Positions 51,757 through 61,180 are shown, numbered from the stretch's first letter. The stretch: DNA of 64,000 nt from Megasphaera sp. UBA1696 (GCA_002319965.1 DCJQ01000010.1:1-64000); one strand, 5' to 3'. Notes: generated by a model not told the origin, from the letters alone. Numbers and translations are program-made.

Positions 51757-53658
51757 ATGCGCGAGAATTTCTTAGTAACCAGTCGCGACGATATGAAACG
51801 GCGCGGCTGGGATCAACTTGATTTTGTCTACATCAATGGCGACGCTTATGTCGATCACCCCGGTTTTGCCGCAGCCCTTATCGGCCGCGTCCTCGAAAGC
51901 CGGGGCTATCGTGTCGGCCTGATTTCCCAGCCTGACTGGCACAGTGCAGACGCCTTTAAAGCCTTAGGCCGTCCGCGACTGGCTGCTTTGATTACGGCAG
52001 GAAACCTCGATTCCATGCTCAATGAAAAGACGGCGGCTCGAAAGTTCCGCAGTCGCGACAGTTATTCACCGGGTGGTGAAACGGGACATCGGCCGGAACG
52101 GGCGACGATTGTCTATGCCAACCGCATGCGCGAGGCCTATAAAGATGTGCCCATCATCATCGGCGGCATCGAGGCCAGCCTGCGCCGCTTTGCCCATTAT
52201 GACTATTGGTCCGATAAGGTGCGCCATTCGATACTCCTCGACAGCAAGGCCGATATCCTCAGTTATGGCATGGGGGAACATTCCATCGTAGAAATCGCCG
52301 ATGCCCTGGCTGAAGGTAAGTCCGTCGCCGAAATGTACGACATCCGCGGCATCTGCTACGTAACCAGTAAACCGCCTATTTCGGACAAGACCGTCGTCTG
52401 CCCGTCGTATGAAGAGGTCCGGGCCGATAAGGCGGCCTTTGCCAAGGCTTTTAAGATGCAGTATGAAGAGCAGGATCCTTTTTACGGAAAGACCATCATC
52501 CAGCCGTCAGAAAACCGCTTCGTCGTCCAGACGCCGCCGGCTCTGCCCCTTTCGACGGAAGAGATGGATGCCATTTACGAGCTGCCCTTTCAGCGCCGCT
52601 GGCATCCTGATTACGATGCTGCCGGCGGGGTTCCGGCTTTGCAGGAAGTCCAGTTCAGCCTGACCAGCCAGCGCGGCTGTTTCGGCCACTGTCATTTCTG
52701 CGCCATTGCCAGCCACCAAGGACGCATCATTCAACACCGCAGCCAGGAATCCCTCGTTCGCGAGACCGAACGGATGACGAAGCTGCCGGGATTTAAAGGC
52801 TATATTCACGACGTCGGCGGTCCGACGGCCAACTTCCGTCACGTTGCCTGCCAAAAGCAGCTGACTGACGGCGTCTGCCGCAATCGTCACTGTATCGGCA
52901 GTGAGACTTGTCAAAACCTCAATACGTCCCACGACGATTATTTACAGCTCCTGCGGAAAATCCGTCGTGTAAAAGGGGTAAAGAAAGTCTTCGTCCGCTC
53001 CGGCCTTCGCTATGATTACGTATTGGCCGACGGCAACAAAGAATTCGTCAAAGAACTCTGTCAGTATCACGTCAGCGGTCAGCTGAAAGTTGCGCCGGAA
53101 CACGTCGTCAAACACGTGACCGACCTCATGGGCAAGGCCGACGTCAACGCATTTCTGACCTTTAAGGAATGGTTCGATGAAGCCAATCGGGAACTGGGAA
53201 AGAAACAGTACTTGGTCCCCTATTTTATGTCCAGCCATCCGGGCTGTACCTTAAAAGATGCCGTTGCCCTGGCCGAATTTCTGCGGGACATGCATATGCA
53301 GCCCGAACAGGTGCAGGATTTTATTCCGACGCCGGGCAGTTTGTCGACGGCCATGTATTATACCGGGATCAACCCCTTGACCGGGCAAAAGGTCTACGTG
53401 GCTCGCAGGGCAGAAGAAAAGCAGATGCAGCGGGCCCTTATGCAGTATAAGAACCCGGCGAATTATGATATTGTCTATAAGGCCTTATGCCTGGCGGGCC
53501 GCCGTGACCTCATCGGTTACGGGCCGAAGTGCCTCATTGCACCACGGCGTCATCAAAGTCAGTCAGGCCGTCCGCTCGGAAGCGGCCGCCATGGCCGTTC
53601 GCCTGTCCGTTCCGGACAGAGGCGGAAGGATTTGAATCGAACTAGAAAATTCAGGTGA
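51757..53658 (+). CDS. YgiQ-family radical SAM protein
   Basis: A 633-residue radical-SAM enzyme of the YgiQ family, whose role is unknown. An N-terminal cobalamin-binding-like domain precedes the radical domain, with the 4Fe-4S motif CFGHCHFC near residues 308-315 and a GGPTANF segment. A second Cys cluster (CRNRHCIGSETCQNL) is a family trait. The last 40 residues are basic and of low complexity, common in this family. It has a good site and follows the RodZ-like gene by 12 bases. Confidence 0.9.
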   Translation: MRENFLVTSRDDMKRRGWDQLDFVYINGDAYVDHPGFAAALIGRVLESRGYRVGLISQPDWHSADAFKALGRPRLAALITAGNLDSMLNEKTAARKFRSRDSYSPGGETGHRPERATIVYANRMREAYKDVPIIIGGIEASLRRFAHYDYWSDKVRHSILLDSKADILSYGMGEHSIVEIADALAEGKSVAEMYDIRGICYVTSKPPISDKTVVCPSYEEVRADKAAFAKAFKMQYEEQDPFYGKTIIQPSENRFVVQTPPALPLSTEEMDAIYELPFQRRWHPDYDAAGGVPALQEVQFSLTSQRGCFGHCHFCAIASHQGRIIQHRSQESLVRETERMTKLPGFKGYIHDVGGPTANFRHVACQKQLTDGVCRNRHCIGSETCQNLNTSHDDYLQLLRKIRRVKGVKKVFVRSGLRYDYVLADGNKEFVKELCQYHVSGQLKVAPEHVVKHVTDLMGKADVNAFLTFKEWFDEANRELGKKQYLVPYFMSSHPGCTLKDAVALAEFLRDMHMQPEQVQDFIPTPGSLSTAMYYTGINPLTGQKVYVARRAEEKQMQRALMQYKNPANYDIVYKALCLAGRRDLIGYGPKCLIAPRRHQSQSGRPLGSGRHGRSPVRSGQRRKDLNRTRKFR

Positions 53659-53663
53659 ATACA

Positions 53664-54707
53664 ATGAAGAAATACGTGCCTTTTGTCGTGCTCAGCGTCT
53701 TCGTCATCTTACTTTTGGGGCTGGCGTGGCCCATCTTGATGAAGCACCAGCAGGAAGAAGCACAACGGGCTTATGAAGCCGGCCGTCATCTCGTCATCTT
53801 TTCGGATTTGCCCCAGGATGTCAATGACGGTTTGGCCCGAGAATTTTATAAGCAGAAGCATTTGCGGGTGCAGATTTATTCTAAGACCGACAGCGATATG
53901 CGCCAGTCACTGGGGAATATCAACGGCCCTAAGCCGGATATCCTCATCGCTTCGGAAGATGATTTGCGCACGCAAAAGCAAAATGGTGTTCTCCAGCCGT
54001 ATGAGTCGGCCTATACCGACAATATCCCGTCGTCCATGAAAGACATTGATGGCATGTGGAGCGGTTTATGGTACAATCCAATGGTCTTTGTTGTCAGTCA
54101 GTCTTATTATGAACGGCGAGGCCAGCTCCTTTCTACCTGGGATGATCTGTTGACCGATCCGCAGATGCTGCTGGCCTTTCCGGACCTGGCTGCCATGGAT
54201 ATGGCCGGCGAATTCCTCTGTTCTTTCGTAGAGATGAAAGGGCTCGATGAAAGTGAACGCTACCTGCGTGCCTTGCAAAGTCACGTCGCTTCATATTCGA
54301 AATCGATGTCGGTCAACGTCCGCCGCGTTGCCAGCGGGGAAGCCGATATCGGCGTAGCCGATGCTTCGTCTGCCAAGCAGTATCGAAATGACGGAGCGCC
54401 TATTTATATCATCTACCCCCAAGACGGTACGTCGTACTGGCTGACGGGGATAGCCGTCACTAATTGGTGCGAGGACGGAGAATTAGCTAATGCTTTTGCC
54501 GATTGGATCTATTCTCCGGAGGCCAATGCCGTCTTACAGCAAAAGCACATTTTCATGAGCGATGCCCTGCCGCAGGCTCAGCCTGAGCTCGATGCCAACG
54601 GACGGGGACTCGTCTTATTCCCGGTAAAAAAACTATATTCTGATGAAGGCCGCCGCAGCTTACAGTCATGGTGGATCAAATCAATTCGCTTCGGAAAGGA
54701 AAAATAA
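53664..54707 (+). CDS. Membrane-anchored substrate-binding protein of iron/thiamine type
   Basis: A 347-residue solute-binding protein like FbpA/ThiB (ABC class with two lobes). The N-terminus is an uncleaved-looking membrane helix (about 5-27) without a lipobox. Lobe motifs include LVIFSDLP, PDILIASEDDL and a GLWYNPMVFVV segment; the DWIYSPEANAVLQQKHIFMS end is typical of iron- and polyamine-type SBPs. No ABC permease or ATPase lies nearby, so it is an orphan. It could use a distant transporter or act as a sensor. The ATG follows AGGTG and overlaps the end of the radical SAM operon by a few bases at the site. Confidence 0.78.
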   Translation: MKKYVPFVVLSVFVILLLGLAWPILMKHQQEEAQRAYEAGRHLVIFSDLPQDVNDGLAREFYKQKHLRVQIYSKTDSDMRQSLGNINGPKPDILIASEDDLRTQKQNGVLQPYESAYTDNIPSSMKDIDGMWSGLWYNPMVFVVSQSYYERRGQLLSTWDDLLTDPQMLLAFPDLAAMDMAGEFLCSFVEMKGLDESERYLRALQSHVASYSKSMSVNVRRVASGEADIGVADASSAKQYRNDGAPIYIIYPQDGTSYWLTGIAVTNWCEDGELANAFADWIYSPEANAVLQQKHIFMSDALPQAQPELDANGRGLVLFPVKKLYSDEGRRSLQSWWIKSIRFGKEK

Positions 54708-54713
54708 CGATAC

Positions 54714-56048
54714 ATGGAAAAGATCGGATTTGTCAGCTTAGGCTGTTCTAAAAATCTCATCGATACAGAAGTCATGCTGGGCATCCTCCGCGACCGCCAC
54801 ATGGAAATCACAGAGGATCTTGCACAGTCTGACATTATTATCGTCAATACCTGTACCTTTATTGAAAAGGCAAAGCAGGAATCCATCGATACTATCTTAC
54901 AGGCAGCCCGCTATAAAACGGAGGGAAACTGCAAGATTCTCATCGTAACGGGCTGCCTCAGCCAGCAGTATAAAGAAGAACTGATGAAGGAAATGCCGGA
55001 AATCGACGCCCTCTTGGGTACCGGTTCATGGGACCGCATCTGGGAAGCCATCGATACCGTCAAAAAAGGCCGTAAAGCCTGCTTCATCGACGATGTCAGT
55101 CATTTATACGACCAGCATACGAGCCGCATGCGGACGACGCCGACGTACAGTGCCTATGTAAAAATCGGCGAAGGCTGCAATAACGGCTGCTCTTTCTGCA
55201 TCATTCCTCACGTTCGGGGAAAATTGTACAGTCGTCCCATCGAATCGATTGTGGCTGAAGTGCAGCAGCTGGCTGCCGACGGCGTAAAGGAAATCAATCT
55301 CATCGCTCAGGATACGACGAGTTACGGCGTCGATATTGCCGGCCACTCCCTGCTGCCGGATCTCCTGCGCCAATTGGTTCCCATCGAGGGCATCCGCTGG
55401 ATTCGCCTGTTCTACCTCTATCCCCATTACTTTACGGATGAATTGATGAATCTCATCGTAGAGGAAGACAAAATCTGTCCCTATGTAGACTTGCCGCTCC
55501 AACACATTGCCGAACCGGTCCTGCGCCGCATGAACCGCCGCGACTCGGAAGACGATGTGCGCCGCCTTATCAAAAAACTGTGCAGTCACGGCCGAAAACT
55601 CACGCTGCGCTCGACCTTTATCGTCGGCTTTCCCGGTGAAACGGAAGCCGAATTTCAGGCCCTCTGTGACTTTGTAAAAGAAACGGAGTTCGACGACGTC
55701 GGCGTCTTTACCTACTCTCAGGAAGAAGGGACGCCGGCTGCCACGATGGACGGTCAAATTCCGGAAGAAATAAAAGAAGAACGCTATCACCAGCTCATGG
55801 CCATTCTGGCTAAGGTGTCGGAGATCCGTAACCAAGAACTGGAAGGCTCGGTGCATACGATGTTAGTCGAAAAAGTAGAACAAGAAAAAGGTGTGACCCA
55901 AGCCGTCGGACGCATTGAAATCCAGGCACCCGATGTCGATGGCCTGACCTATTTGGAAGATGCGGAGGGTGTACAGCCCGGGGATATGATCCAGGTCCGC
56001 ATTGCCCAGGGCTTTGCCTATGATCTCGTGGCTGAACGGCTCAATTAA
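54714..56048 (+). CDS. rimO: Ribosomal protein S12 methylthiotransferase
   Basis: RimO adds a methylthio group to an Asp of ribosomal protein S12. The 444-residue radical-SAM protein has the N-terminal UPF0004 domain (SLGCSKNLIDTE with cluster Cys), the radical motif GCNNGCSFCIIPHVRG, and a C-terminal TRAM domain (about 378-443). RimO (not MiaB) is supported by GCSKNLID. It follows the SBP gene by six bases and precedes cinA by 15. Confidence 0.93.
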   Translation: MEKIGFVSLGCSKNLIDTEVMLGILRDRHMEITEDLAQSDIIIVNTCTFIEKAKQESIDTILQAARYKTEGNCKILIVTGCLSQQYKEELMKEMPEIDALLGTGSWDRIWEAIDTVKKGRKACFIDDVSHLYDQHTSRMRTTPTYSAYVKIGEGCNNGCSFCIIPHVRGKLYSRPIESIVAEVQQLAADGVKEINLIAQDTTSYGVDIAGHSLLPDLLRQLVPIEGIRWIRLFYLYPHYFTDELMNLIVEEDKICPYVDLPLQHIAEPVLRRMNRRDSEDDVRRLIKKLCSHGRKLTLRSTFIVGFPGETEAEFQALCDFVKETEFDDVGVFTYSQEEGTPAATMDGQIPEEIKEERYHQLMAILAKVSEIRNQELEGSVHTMLVEKVEQEKGVTQAVGRIEIQAPDVDGLTYLEDAEGVQPGDMIQVRIAQGFAYDLVAERLN

Positions 56049-56063
56049 CCGAGGTGATTGGGA

Positions 56064-57320
56064 ATGATAGTAGAACTTGTTACGACGGGCTCTGAATTAT
56101 TGCTGGGTGAAATTACCAATTATAATTCGGCCTACTTATCGAAACAGCTCAATGAAATGGGATACTTCGTCGTCTATCATACGACGGTCGGCGATAACCC
56201 CAAGCGTATGAAAGACGTCTTGAAGACGGCCCTTTCCCGGGCCGATATCGTCATTACGACGGGCGGCCTCGGGCCGACTCAGGGCGACATGACCAAGATT
56301 ATCGGTGCCGAACTGATGAATTGCCCCCTGGTTTATGACCCGGCCATTGCCGATGCAGTCCAGGCCTGGGTGACAGCCCATCACGGTACGGTGACGATGA
56401 CCGAAAATCAGAAGCGCCAGGCCATGATTCCTGAAGGCGCCGATGTCTTTGACAACGAGGCCGGAACGGCGCCGGGCGTCGCCATGCAGGGCGGAGGCAA
56501 GACCTTGGTCCACTTGCCGGGACCACCCAGCGAAATGCGCTGGATGTATGAAAATCGGCTGAAACCCTGGCTTCTTCAAACCTTTGGCAGTCAAGGCTGT
56601 ATCCGTTCGCTCTACATAAAGATTTATGATATGGGCGAAGCTTTTATTGAAGAACGGCTGATGGATCTCGTCAAAGACCAGTCGAATCCGACCTTGGCCA
56701 TGTATGCCCGACCCGGATTCGTAGAAGTCCGACTGACGGCACGGGCCGACAATGAAGAACAGGCTGAGGCCCTCTTAGAACCCGTCGAAGAAGCAGTGCG
56801 TCATCGCCTCAATGACCAAATTGTCAGTTTTAATGACGAAACGATGGCTGACGTCCTGGGACGAGAAGTCCGTCAGGCGGGCTATATCGTCAGCGCGGCC
56901 GAATCCTGTACGGGAGGCCTGATTGGGTCCCTTATTACCGATGTCCCCGGTGCTTCCGACTATTTTCGCGGTTCGGCCGGAACGTACTGCAATGAAATGA
57001 AAGAGAAAATCCTCGGTGTCTCTCATGAGACACTGGAACGATATACCGCCGTCAGCGCGGAAACCGCTGCTGAAATGGCGGACGGAAGCCGACGCCTTTA
57101 TGGGAGCGATATTGCTGTCAGTACGACGGGCATTGCCGGTCCCGGCGGCGGTACGGAAGAACAGCCCGTAGGACTTGTCTATACCGGCGTCAGCGGCCCT
57201 TGGGGTACTTTGGTTCACCGTGACGTCTATCACGGGGGCCGTGCTGAAATCAAGCGCCGAGCTGCCGTACGGGCCATCTATTATGTAGTGCGCTATCTTG
57301 TGAACCATAAAAACAAATAA
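56064..57320 (+). CDS. cinA: CinA competence/damage-inducible protein, NMN deamidase type
   Basis: CinA has an N-terminal MoCF-type domain (GSELLLGEITNYNSAYL, TTGGLGPTQGDMTK; ADP-ribose pyrophosphatase in some species) and a C-terminal PncC-type domain (about 260-418; SAAESCTGGLIGSLITDVPG) that deamidates nicotinamide mononucleotide in NAD recycling. The 418-residue length is typical. ATG seven bases after GAGGTG was chosen over a TTG six bases earlier. It lies just before recA, as in many Gram-positive bacteria. Confidence 0.93.
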   Translation: MIVELVTTGSELLLGEITNYNSAYLSKQLNEMGYFVVYHTTVGDNPKRMKDVLKTALSRADIVITTGGLGPTQGDMTKIIGAELMNCPLVYDPAIADAVQAWVTAHHGTVTMTENQKRQAMIPEGADVFDNEAGTAPGVAMQGGGKTLVHLPGPPSEMRWMYENRLKPWLLQTFGSQGCIRSLYIKIYDMGEAFIEERLMDLVKDQSNPTLAMYARPGFVEVRLTARADNEEQAEALLEPVEEAVRHRLNDQIVSFNDETMADVLGREVRQAGYIVSAAESCTGGLIGSLITDVPGASDYFRGSAGTYCNEMKEKILGVSHETLERYTAVSAETAAEMADGSRRLYGSDIAVSTTGIAGPGGGTEEQPVGLVYTGVSGPWGTLVHRDVYHGGRAEIKRRAAVRAIYYVVRYLVNHKNK

Positions 57321-57338
57321 CCGTTAGGAGGAATGATT

Positions 57339-58415
57339 TTGGACGCGAAACAGACAGCACTTGAAAATGCAATGCGCAAGATTGAAAAAGACTTTGGTAA
57401 GGGCGCTATCATGCGCCTCGGCGACATTGCTGACAAGATGAACTTAGAAGTTATCTCCTCAGGTTCCCTGGCCGTCGACTTGGCCGTCGGCGTCGGTGGA
57501 TATCCCCGGGGACGAGTCATTGAAATCTATGGCCCCGAATCGTCCGGGAAGACGACCCTGGCCTTGCACGCCATTGCGTCAGCCCAGAAGAACGGCGGTA
57601 TTGCAGCCTTTATCGATGCCGAACACGCCCTCGATCCGGTCTATGCCCGCCATCTCGGCGTCGACACTAACGAGCTGCTCATTTCCCAGCCGGATAATGG
57701 CGAACAGGCTCTTGAAATCACGGAAGAACTCGTCCGCAGCGGTGCCGTTGACGTCATCGTCGTCGACTCCGTAGCCGCCTTGGTTCCGAAGGCCGAAATC
57801 GAAGGCGAAATGGGCGACTCTCACGTCGGCCTCCAGGCCCGCCTCATGAGCCAGGCCCTGCGTAAGCTGACGGGTATCATTTCTAAATCAAAGGCCATGG
57901 TCATCTTCATCAACCAGCTCCGTGAAAAAGTCGGCGTCATGTTCGGTAACCCGGAAACGACGACCGGCGGTCGGGCCTTGAAATTCTATGCTTCTATCCG
58001 CATGGAAATTCGTAAAGGGGAAGCCATCAAATCCGGCGGCGACGTCATCGGCAACCGAGCTCGGGTCAAAGTCGTCAAAAATAAAGTGGCACCGCCCTTT
58101 AAACACTGCGAATTCGATATCATGTACGGTCAGGGGATTTCCCGTGAAGGGACGGTCCTTGACTTGGGCACATCCATGGATATTATCGAAAAGAGCGGTA
58201 CCTGGTACTCTTACAAAGGAGAACGACTGGGACAGGGCAAGGAAAATGTCAAGATTTTCATGAAGGAACATCCGGAAATTACGGATGAAGTCGAAAAGAT
58301 CATTCGCGATACCCTGGCGGCAGAACCGGAAAAATTCGACGATGTCATGGATGAAGGCCTGATGGAATCAGACGCTGTGGCAGAAGCCGTACCGGAAAAG
58401 GACGAAGAAGAATAA
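57339..58415 (+). CDS. recA: Recombinase A
   Basis: RecA forms filaments on single-stranded DNA, drives homologous recombination and triggers the SOS response. The 358-residue protein has Walker A GPESSGKTT (about 66-74), the DALDP-type EHALDPVYA segment, the L2 loop region GNPETTTGGRALKFYAS and an acidic tail. The TTG chosen sits seven bases after AGGAGG; an ATG two codons earlier is nearly touching the site. No SOS box (GAAC-N4-GTTC type) was seen in front, so it may be read from the cinA message. Confidence 0.96.
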   Translation: MDAKQTALENAMRKIEKDFGKGAIMRLGDIADKMNLEVISSGSLAVDLAVGVGGYPRGRVIEIYGPESSGKTTLALHAIASAQKNGGIAAFIDAEHALDPVYARHLGVDTNELLISQPDNGEQALEITEELVRSGAVDVIVVDSVAALVPKAEIEGEMGDSHVGLQARLMSQALRKLTGIISKSKAMVIFINQLREKVGVMFGNPETTTGGRALKFYASIRMEIRKGEAIKSGGDVIGNRARVKVVKNKVAPPFKHCEFDIMYGQGISREGTVLDLGTSMDIIEKSGTWYSYKGERLGQGKENVKIFMKEHPEITDEVEKIIRDTLAAEPEKFDDVMDEGLMESDAVAEAVPEKDEEE

Positions 58416-58850
58416 ATGACCTATAGCGAGGCCTATGAAAAGGCGCTGCAGCTGCTCAATGTCCGCTTCTTAAGTGAAGGCGAACTGCGTACGAAGCTGC
58501 GGCGGCGGGATGTCCGTGACGACGTTATCGACGAAGTAATGGCCATGTTAAAGGAAGAACACTTCATCGATGACGACCGCCTGGCTCGTCAGGTCTATGC
58601 CTACTACGTACGGAAAAAGCAGTACGGCCATCTGTATATCGCCAATTGCCTTCGACGCCGTCAACTGACGGTGCCGGACGATATTGAACGCCCTGATGAA
58701 TACACCTTGGCAGAACACCTTGCCGAGCGAAAGTTTTCCCGCCGGCACGATGAAAAGAGGAAGGCGGCGCGATATCTCCAATACCGCGGTTTTTCTCCCT
58801 CTGTCATCGCCGAAGTCATCGCTTCCTTTACGGTTGGCGACGAGGGGTGA
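58416..58850 (+). CDS. recX: RecA regulator RecX
   Basis: RecX is a small helical protein that inhibits RecA filament growth. The 144-residue product has the three-helix RecX repeats (LLNVRFLSEGELRTKLRRR, DDDRLARQVYAYYVRKK and AARYLQYRGFSPSVIAEVI). The ATG comes right after the recA stop (TAAATG), so the two genes are translationally coupled. Confidence 0.92.
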   Translation: MTYSEAYEKALQLLNVRFLSEGELRTKLRRRDVRDDVIDEVMAMLKEEHFIDDDRLARQVYAYYVRKKQYGHLYIANCLRRRQLTVPDDIERPDEYTLAEHLAERKFSRRHDEKRKAARYLQYRGFSPSVIAEVIASFTVGDEG

Positions 58851-58888
58851 CAATCGGTCGAAATAAGGGCGGAGACGCCAAGTCCATC

Positions 58889-58917
58889 TTGACATTGATA
58901 TGAAAAAAAATTACAAT
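58889..58917 (+). promoter_or_regulatory. Strong promoter before rny
   Basis: Perfect TTGACA and TACAAT with a 17-base spacer. The transcript would reach an intrinsic terminator after about 110 bases, then rny. Confidence 0.72.
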
Positions 58918-58923
58918 TAAAGG

Positions 58924-59033
58924 AGCCGGTTTGATACACTGGTCCATATTTTGCATAATTGTAGGTTTTTTGAACATGAAGTAAATTTTACATACTCATA
59001 AAAAAAGCCGGACGGTAAGTTCGGCTTTTTTTT
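58924..59033 (+). ncRNA. Short terminated leader or small RNA before rny
   Basis: The promoter above should start a transcript near 58924, and a strong terminator follows about 110 bases later and 25 bases before rny. No convincing gene exists. Either a small RNA is made, or the terminator is a controlled attenuator of the RNase Y gene. RNase Y/E genes are often auto-controlled, so the second is attractive, but no antiterminator was seen by eye. Confidence 0.4.
59000..59033 (+). terminator. Terminator/attenuator before rny
   Basis: AAAAAAGCCG pairs with CGGCTTTTTT, with an 11-base loop and eight T. Confidence 0.82.
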
Positions 59034-59058
59034 GTGAAGGGGAGGTGAATTTGTTGTT

Positions 59059-60597
59059 ATGCTGACTACTGTTATTGTTGCGGCCATTGTCTGTGGTCTC
59101 ATCGGCGGTGGTGCCGGTTATGTCTATCGCAAGAAGATTGCTGAAGGCAAAATCGGCCAGGCCGAAGTCGAAGCGCAGCGGATCATTGCCACAGCCCAGC
59201 AGAATGCGGAAGCCCGCAAAAAAGAACTGGTCCTCGAAGGCAAGGAAGAAATCCATAAACTGCGCAGTGACGCCGAACGGGAACACAAGGAACGCCGCAC
59301 GGAATTACAGCGCTTTGAACGGCGTCTGTTACAAAAAGAAGAACATTTAGACAAGAAGTCCGATTCCATGGAAAAGAAAGAAGAAGGCTTGCAGCGCAAA
59401 GAAGAAGAAGTGACGCGCATGCAGGAAAAAATCGAATCCATCCATGAACAGAAGATGGCCGAATTGGAACGGATTTCCGGCTTGACATATGAAGATGCTA
59501 AAGAACTGCTTTTGAACAACGTTCAAAGTGAAGTGAAACATGAAACGGCACAGATGATCAAGATGCTTGAAGAACAGGCTCATGAAGAAGCTGAAAGCAA
59601 GGCTCGGGAAATTATTTCCGTGGCCATCCAGCGCTGTGCTGCCGACCATGTCGCTGAAACGACCGTGTCTGTCGTTTCCTTGCCAAACGATGAAATGAAG
59701 GGCCGTATCATCGGTCGTGAAGGGCGAAATATCCGGGCTATTGAAATGCTCACCGGTGTCGACCTCATCATCGACGATACGCCGGAAGCCGTCATCTTGT
59801 CGTGCTTCGATCCGATCCGTCGGGAAATCGCCCGCATTGCCTTAGAAAAACTGATTGCCGACGGCCGTATTCATCCGGCACGGATTGAAGAAATGGTCGA
59901 AAAGGCTCGTAAAGAAATCAACCAGAAGATCCGCGAAGCCGGTGAACAGGCGACGTATGAAGCCGGGGTTCACGGACTCCATCCGGAACTCATTAAGATT
60001 CTCGGCCGCTTGCGCTACCGTACCAGCTATGGCCAGAATGTACTGCGCCATTCCATCGAAGTTTCCCAGTTGGCAGGCATTATGGCTGCTGAATTGGGTG
60101 TCGATGAAAAGCTGGCTAAACGAGCCGGCTTGATTCACGATATCGGGAAAGCCCTGGACCACGAATTAGAAGGGACCCACGTCTCTATCGGTGTCGAAAT
60201 CGCCAAGAAATACGGCGAATCGAAGCTGGTTGTCAACGGCATTGCCGCCCATCACGGCGATGAAGAAGCACAGAGTGTGGAAGCCGTCTTGGTCGCTGCT
60301 GCTGACGCCGTATCGGCGGCTCGCCCGGGTGCCCGTCGGGAAACGTTGGAAAACTATCTGAAACGCCTGACGAAGCTCGAAGAAATTGCTGAGTCCTTTG
60401 ATGGTGTCGAAGACTGCTTTGCCATCCAGGCCGGACGTGAAATCCGGGTCATGGTCAAACCGGATAAATTGGATGAATCCGATTGTGTCCTCTTGACCCA
60501 TGACATCATTAAACGTATTGAAGCTGAACTGGAATATCCGGGACAGATTAAAGTCGTCGTCATTCGCGAAACGCGGATGGTCGATTATGCAAAATAA
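59059..60597 (+). CDS. rny: Ribonuclease Y
   Basis: RNase Y starts mRNA decay at the membrane. The 512-residue protein has an N-terminal membrane helix (about 3-24), a long coiled coil (to about 200), a KH RNA-binding domain (about 205-265; GRIIGREGRNIRAIE) and an HD domain (about 328-420; HDIGKALDHELEG). GGAGGTG lies 12 bases before the ATG, somewhat far. It is preceded by a terminator/attenuator and closes with a terminator. Confidence 0.96.
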   Translation: MLTTVIVAAIVCGLIGGGAGYVYRKKIAEGKIGQAEVEAQRIIATAQQNAEARKKELVLEGKEEIHKLRSDAEREHKERRTELQRFERRLLQKEEHLDKKSDSMEKKEEGLQRKEEEVTRMQEKIESIHEQKMAELERISGLTYEDAKELLLNNVQSEVKHETAQMIKMLEEQAHEEAESKAREIISVAIQRCAADHVAETTVSVVSLPNDEMKGRIIGREGRNIRAIEMLTGVDLIIDDTPEAVILSCFDPIRREIARIALEKLIADGRIHPARIEEMVEKARKEINQKIREAGEQATYEAGVHGLHPELIKILGRLRYRTSYGQNVLRHSIEVSQLAGIMAAELGVDEKLAKRAGLIHDIGKALDHELEGTHVSIGVEIAKKYGESKLVVNGIAAHHGDEEAQSVEAVLVAAADAVSAARPGARRETLENYLKRLTKLEEIAESFDGVEDCFAIQAGREIRVMVKPDKLDESDCVLLTHDIIKRIEAELEYPGQIKVVVIRETRMVDYAK

Positions 60598-60614
60598 CCT
60601 TATATGACTTGCAG

Positions 60615-60637
60615 GGCCGCCGTACAGGCGGCCTTTT
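60615..60637 (+). terminator. Terminator after rny
   Basis: GGCCGCC and GGCGGCC stem, loop GTACA, four T. Confidence 0.75.
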
Positions 60638-60760
60638 GCATGATGCGGCAGGGGCGTATCAGGGTGCATCGAAATTTCAAATCGTATGGTCTCGCCCGTC
60701 TTAATGGGTATGGCAATTCCCACCCTTTGAAAAAATATTATTGAATTTAAAAAATAATAC

Positions 60761-60789
60761 TTGCCAAAGTCATCGTTTTGTAGTAGAAT
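60761..60789 (+). promoter_or_regulatory. Promoter of the tRNA cluster
   Basis: TTGCCA and TAGAAT with a 17-base spacer, about 57 bases before tRNA-Asp. The stretch from the previous terminator (60640) to here shows no gene. Confidence 0.65.
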
Positions 60790-60846
60790 AGTTTTTGTTC
60801 GAGGCACTAAGAAATACCGAGACAGCCCCGAATTATGAAAGCAAAT

Positions 60847-60923
60847 GGCCCCGTGGTGTAGCGGTTTAACATGTCGCCCTGTCACGGCGAAGATCGTCAG
60901 TTCAAATCTGATCGGGGTCGCCA
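60847..60923 (+). tRNA. tRNA-Asp (GTC)
   Basis: Acceptor GGCCCCG with CGGGGTC, anticodon stem TCGCC/GGCGA and anticodon GTC at 60881-60883, T arm with TTCAAAT, encoded CCA end. First of five tRNAs read together. Confidence 0.96.
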
Positions 60924-60926
60924 TAC

Positions 60927-61002
60927 GCTCAGGTAGCTCAGTCGGTAGAGCAGGGGACTGAAAATCCCCGTGTCGGCGGTTCAATTCCGTCCCTGAGCAC
61001 CA
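60927..61002 (+). tRNA. tRNA-Phe (GAA)
   Basis: Acceptor GCTCAGG with CCTGAGC, anticodon stem GGGGA/TCCCC with GAA at 60960-60962, discriminator A and encoded CCA. Confidence 0.96.
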
Positions 61003-61007
61003 CCAAT

Positions 61008-61082
61008 GCGGAAGTAGCTCAGTGGTAGAGCACCACCTTGCCAAGGTGGGGGTCGCGAGTTCGAGCCTCGTTTTCCGCTCCA
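61008..61082 (+). tRNA. tRNA-Gly (GCC)
   Basis: Acceptor GCGGAAG with TTTCCGC (one G-U), anticodon stem CCACC/GGTGG with GCC at 61040-61042, T loop TTCGAGC and encoded CCA. Confidence 0.95.
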
Positions 61083-61087
61083 TATAT

Positions 61088-61161
61088 GGCGGCATAGCCA
61101 AGCGGTAAGGCAGAGGTCTGCAAAACCTTCATCCCCAGTTCGATTCTGGGTGCCGCCTCCA
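61088..61161 (+). tRNA. tRNA-Cys (GCA)
   Basis: Acceptor GGCGGCA with TGCCGCC, anticodon GCA at 61120-61122 between GAGGT and ACCTT, T loop TTCGATT, discriminator T and encoded CCA. Confidence 0.95.
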
Positions 61162-61180
61162 TATTTTTTTCTTTCGTCAT

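Noticed and set aside
53520..53658. Frameshift at the end of the YgiQ-family gene
   Set aside because: The basic tail after IGYGPKCLI looked like a shifted frame, but such tails are common in this family and all core motifs are intact.
58921..58983. 17-residue leader peptide before rny
   Set aside because: A TTG-started frame follows AAAGGAG, but the transcript is expected to start inside that site, so it would not be translated.
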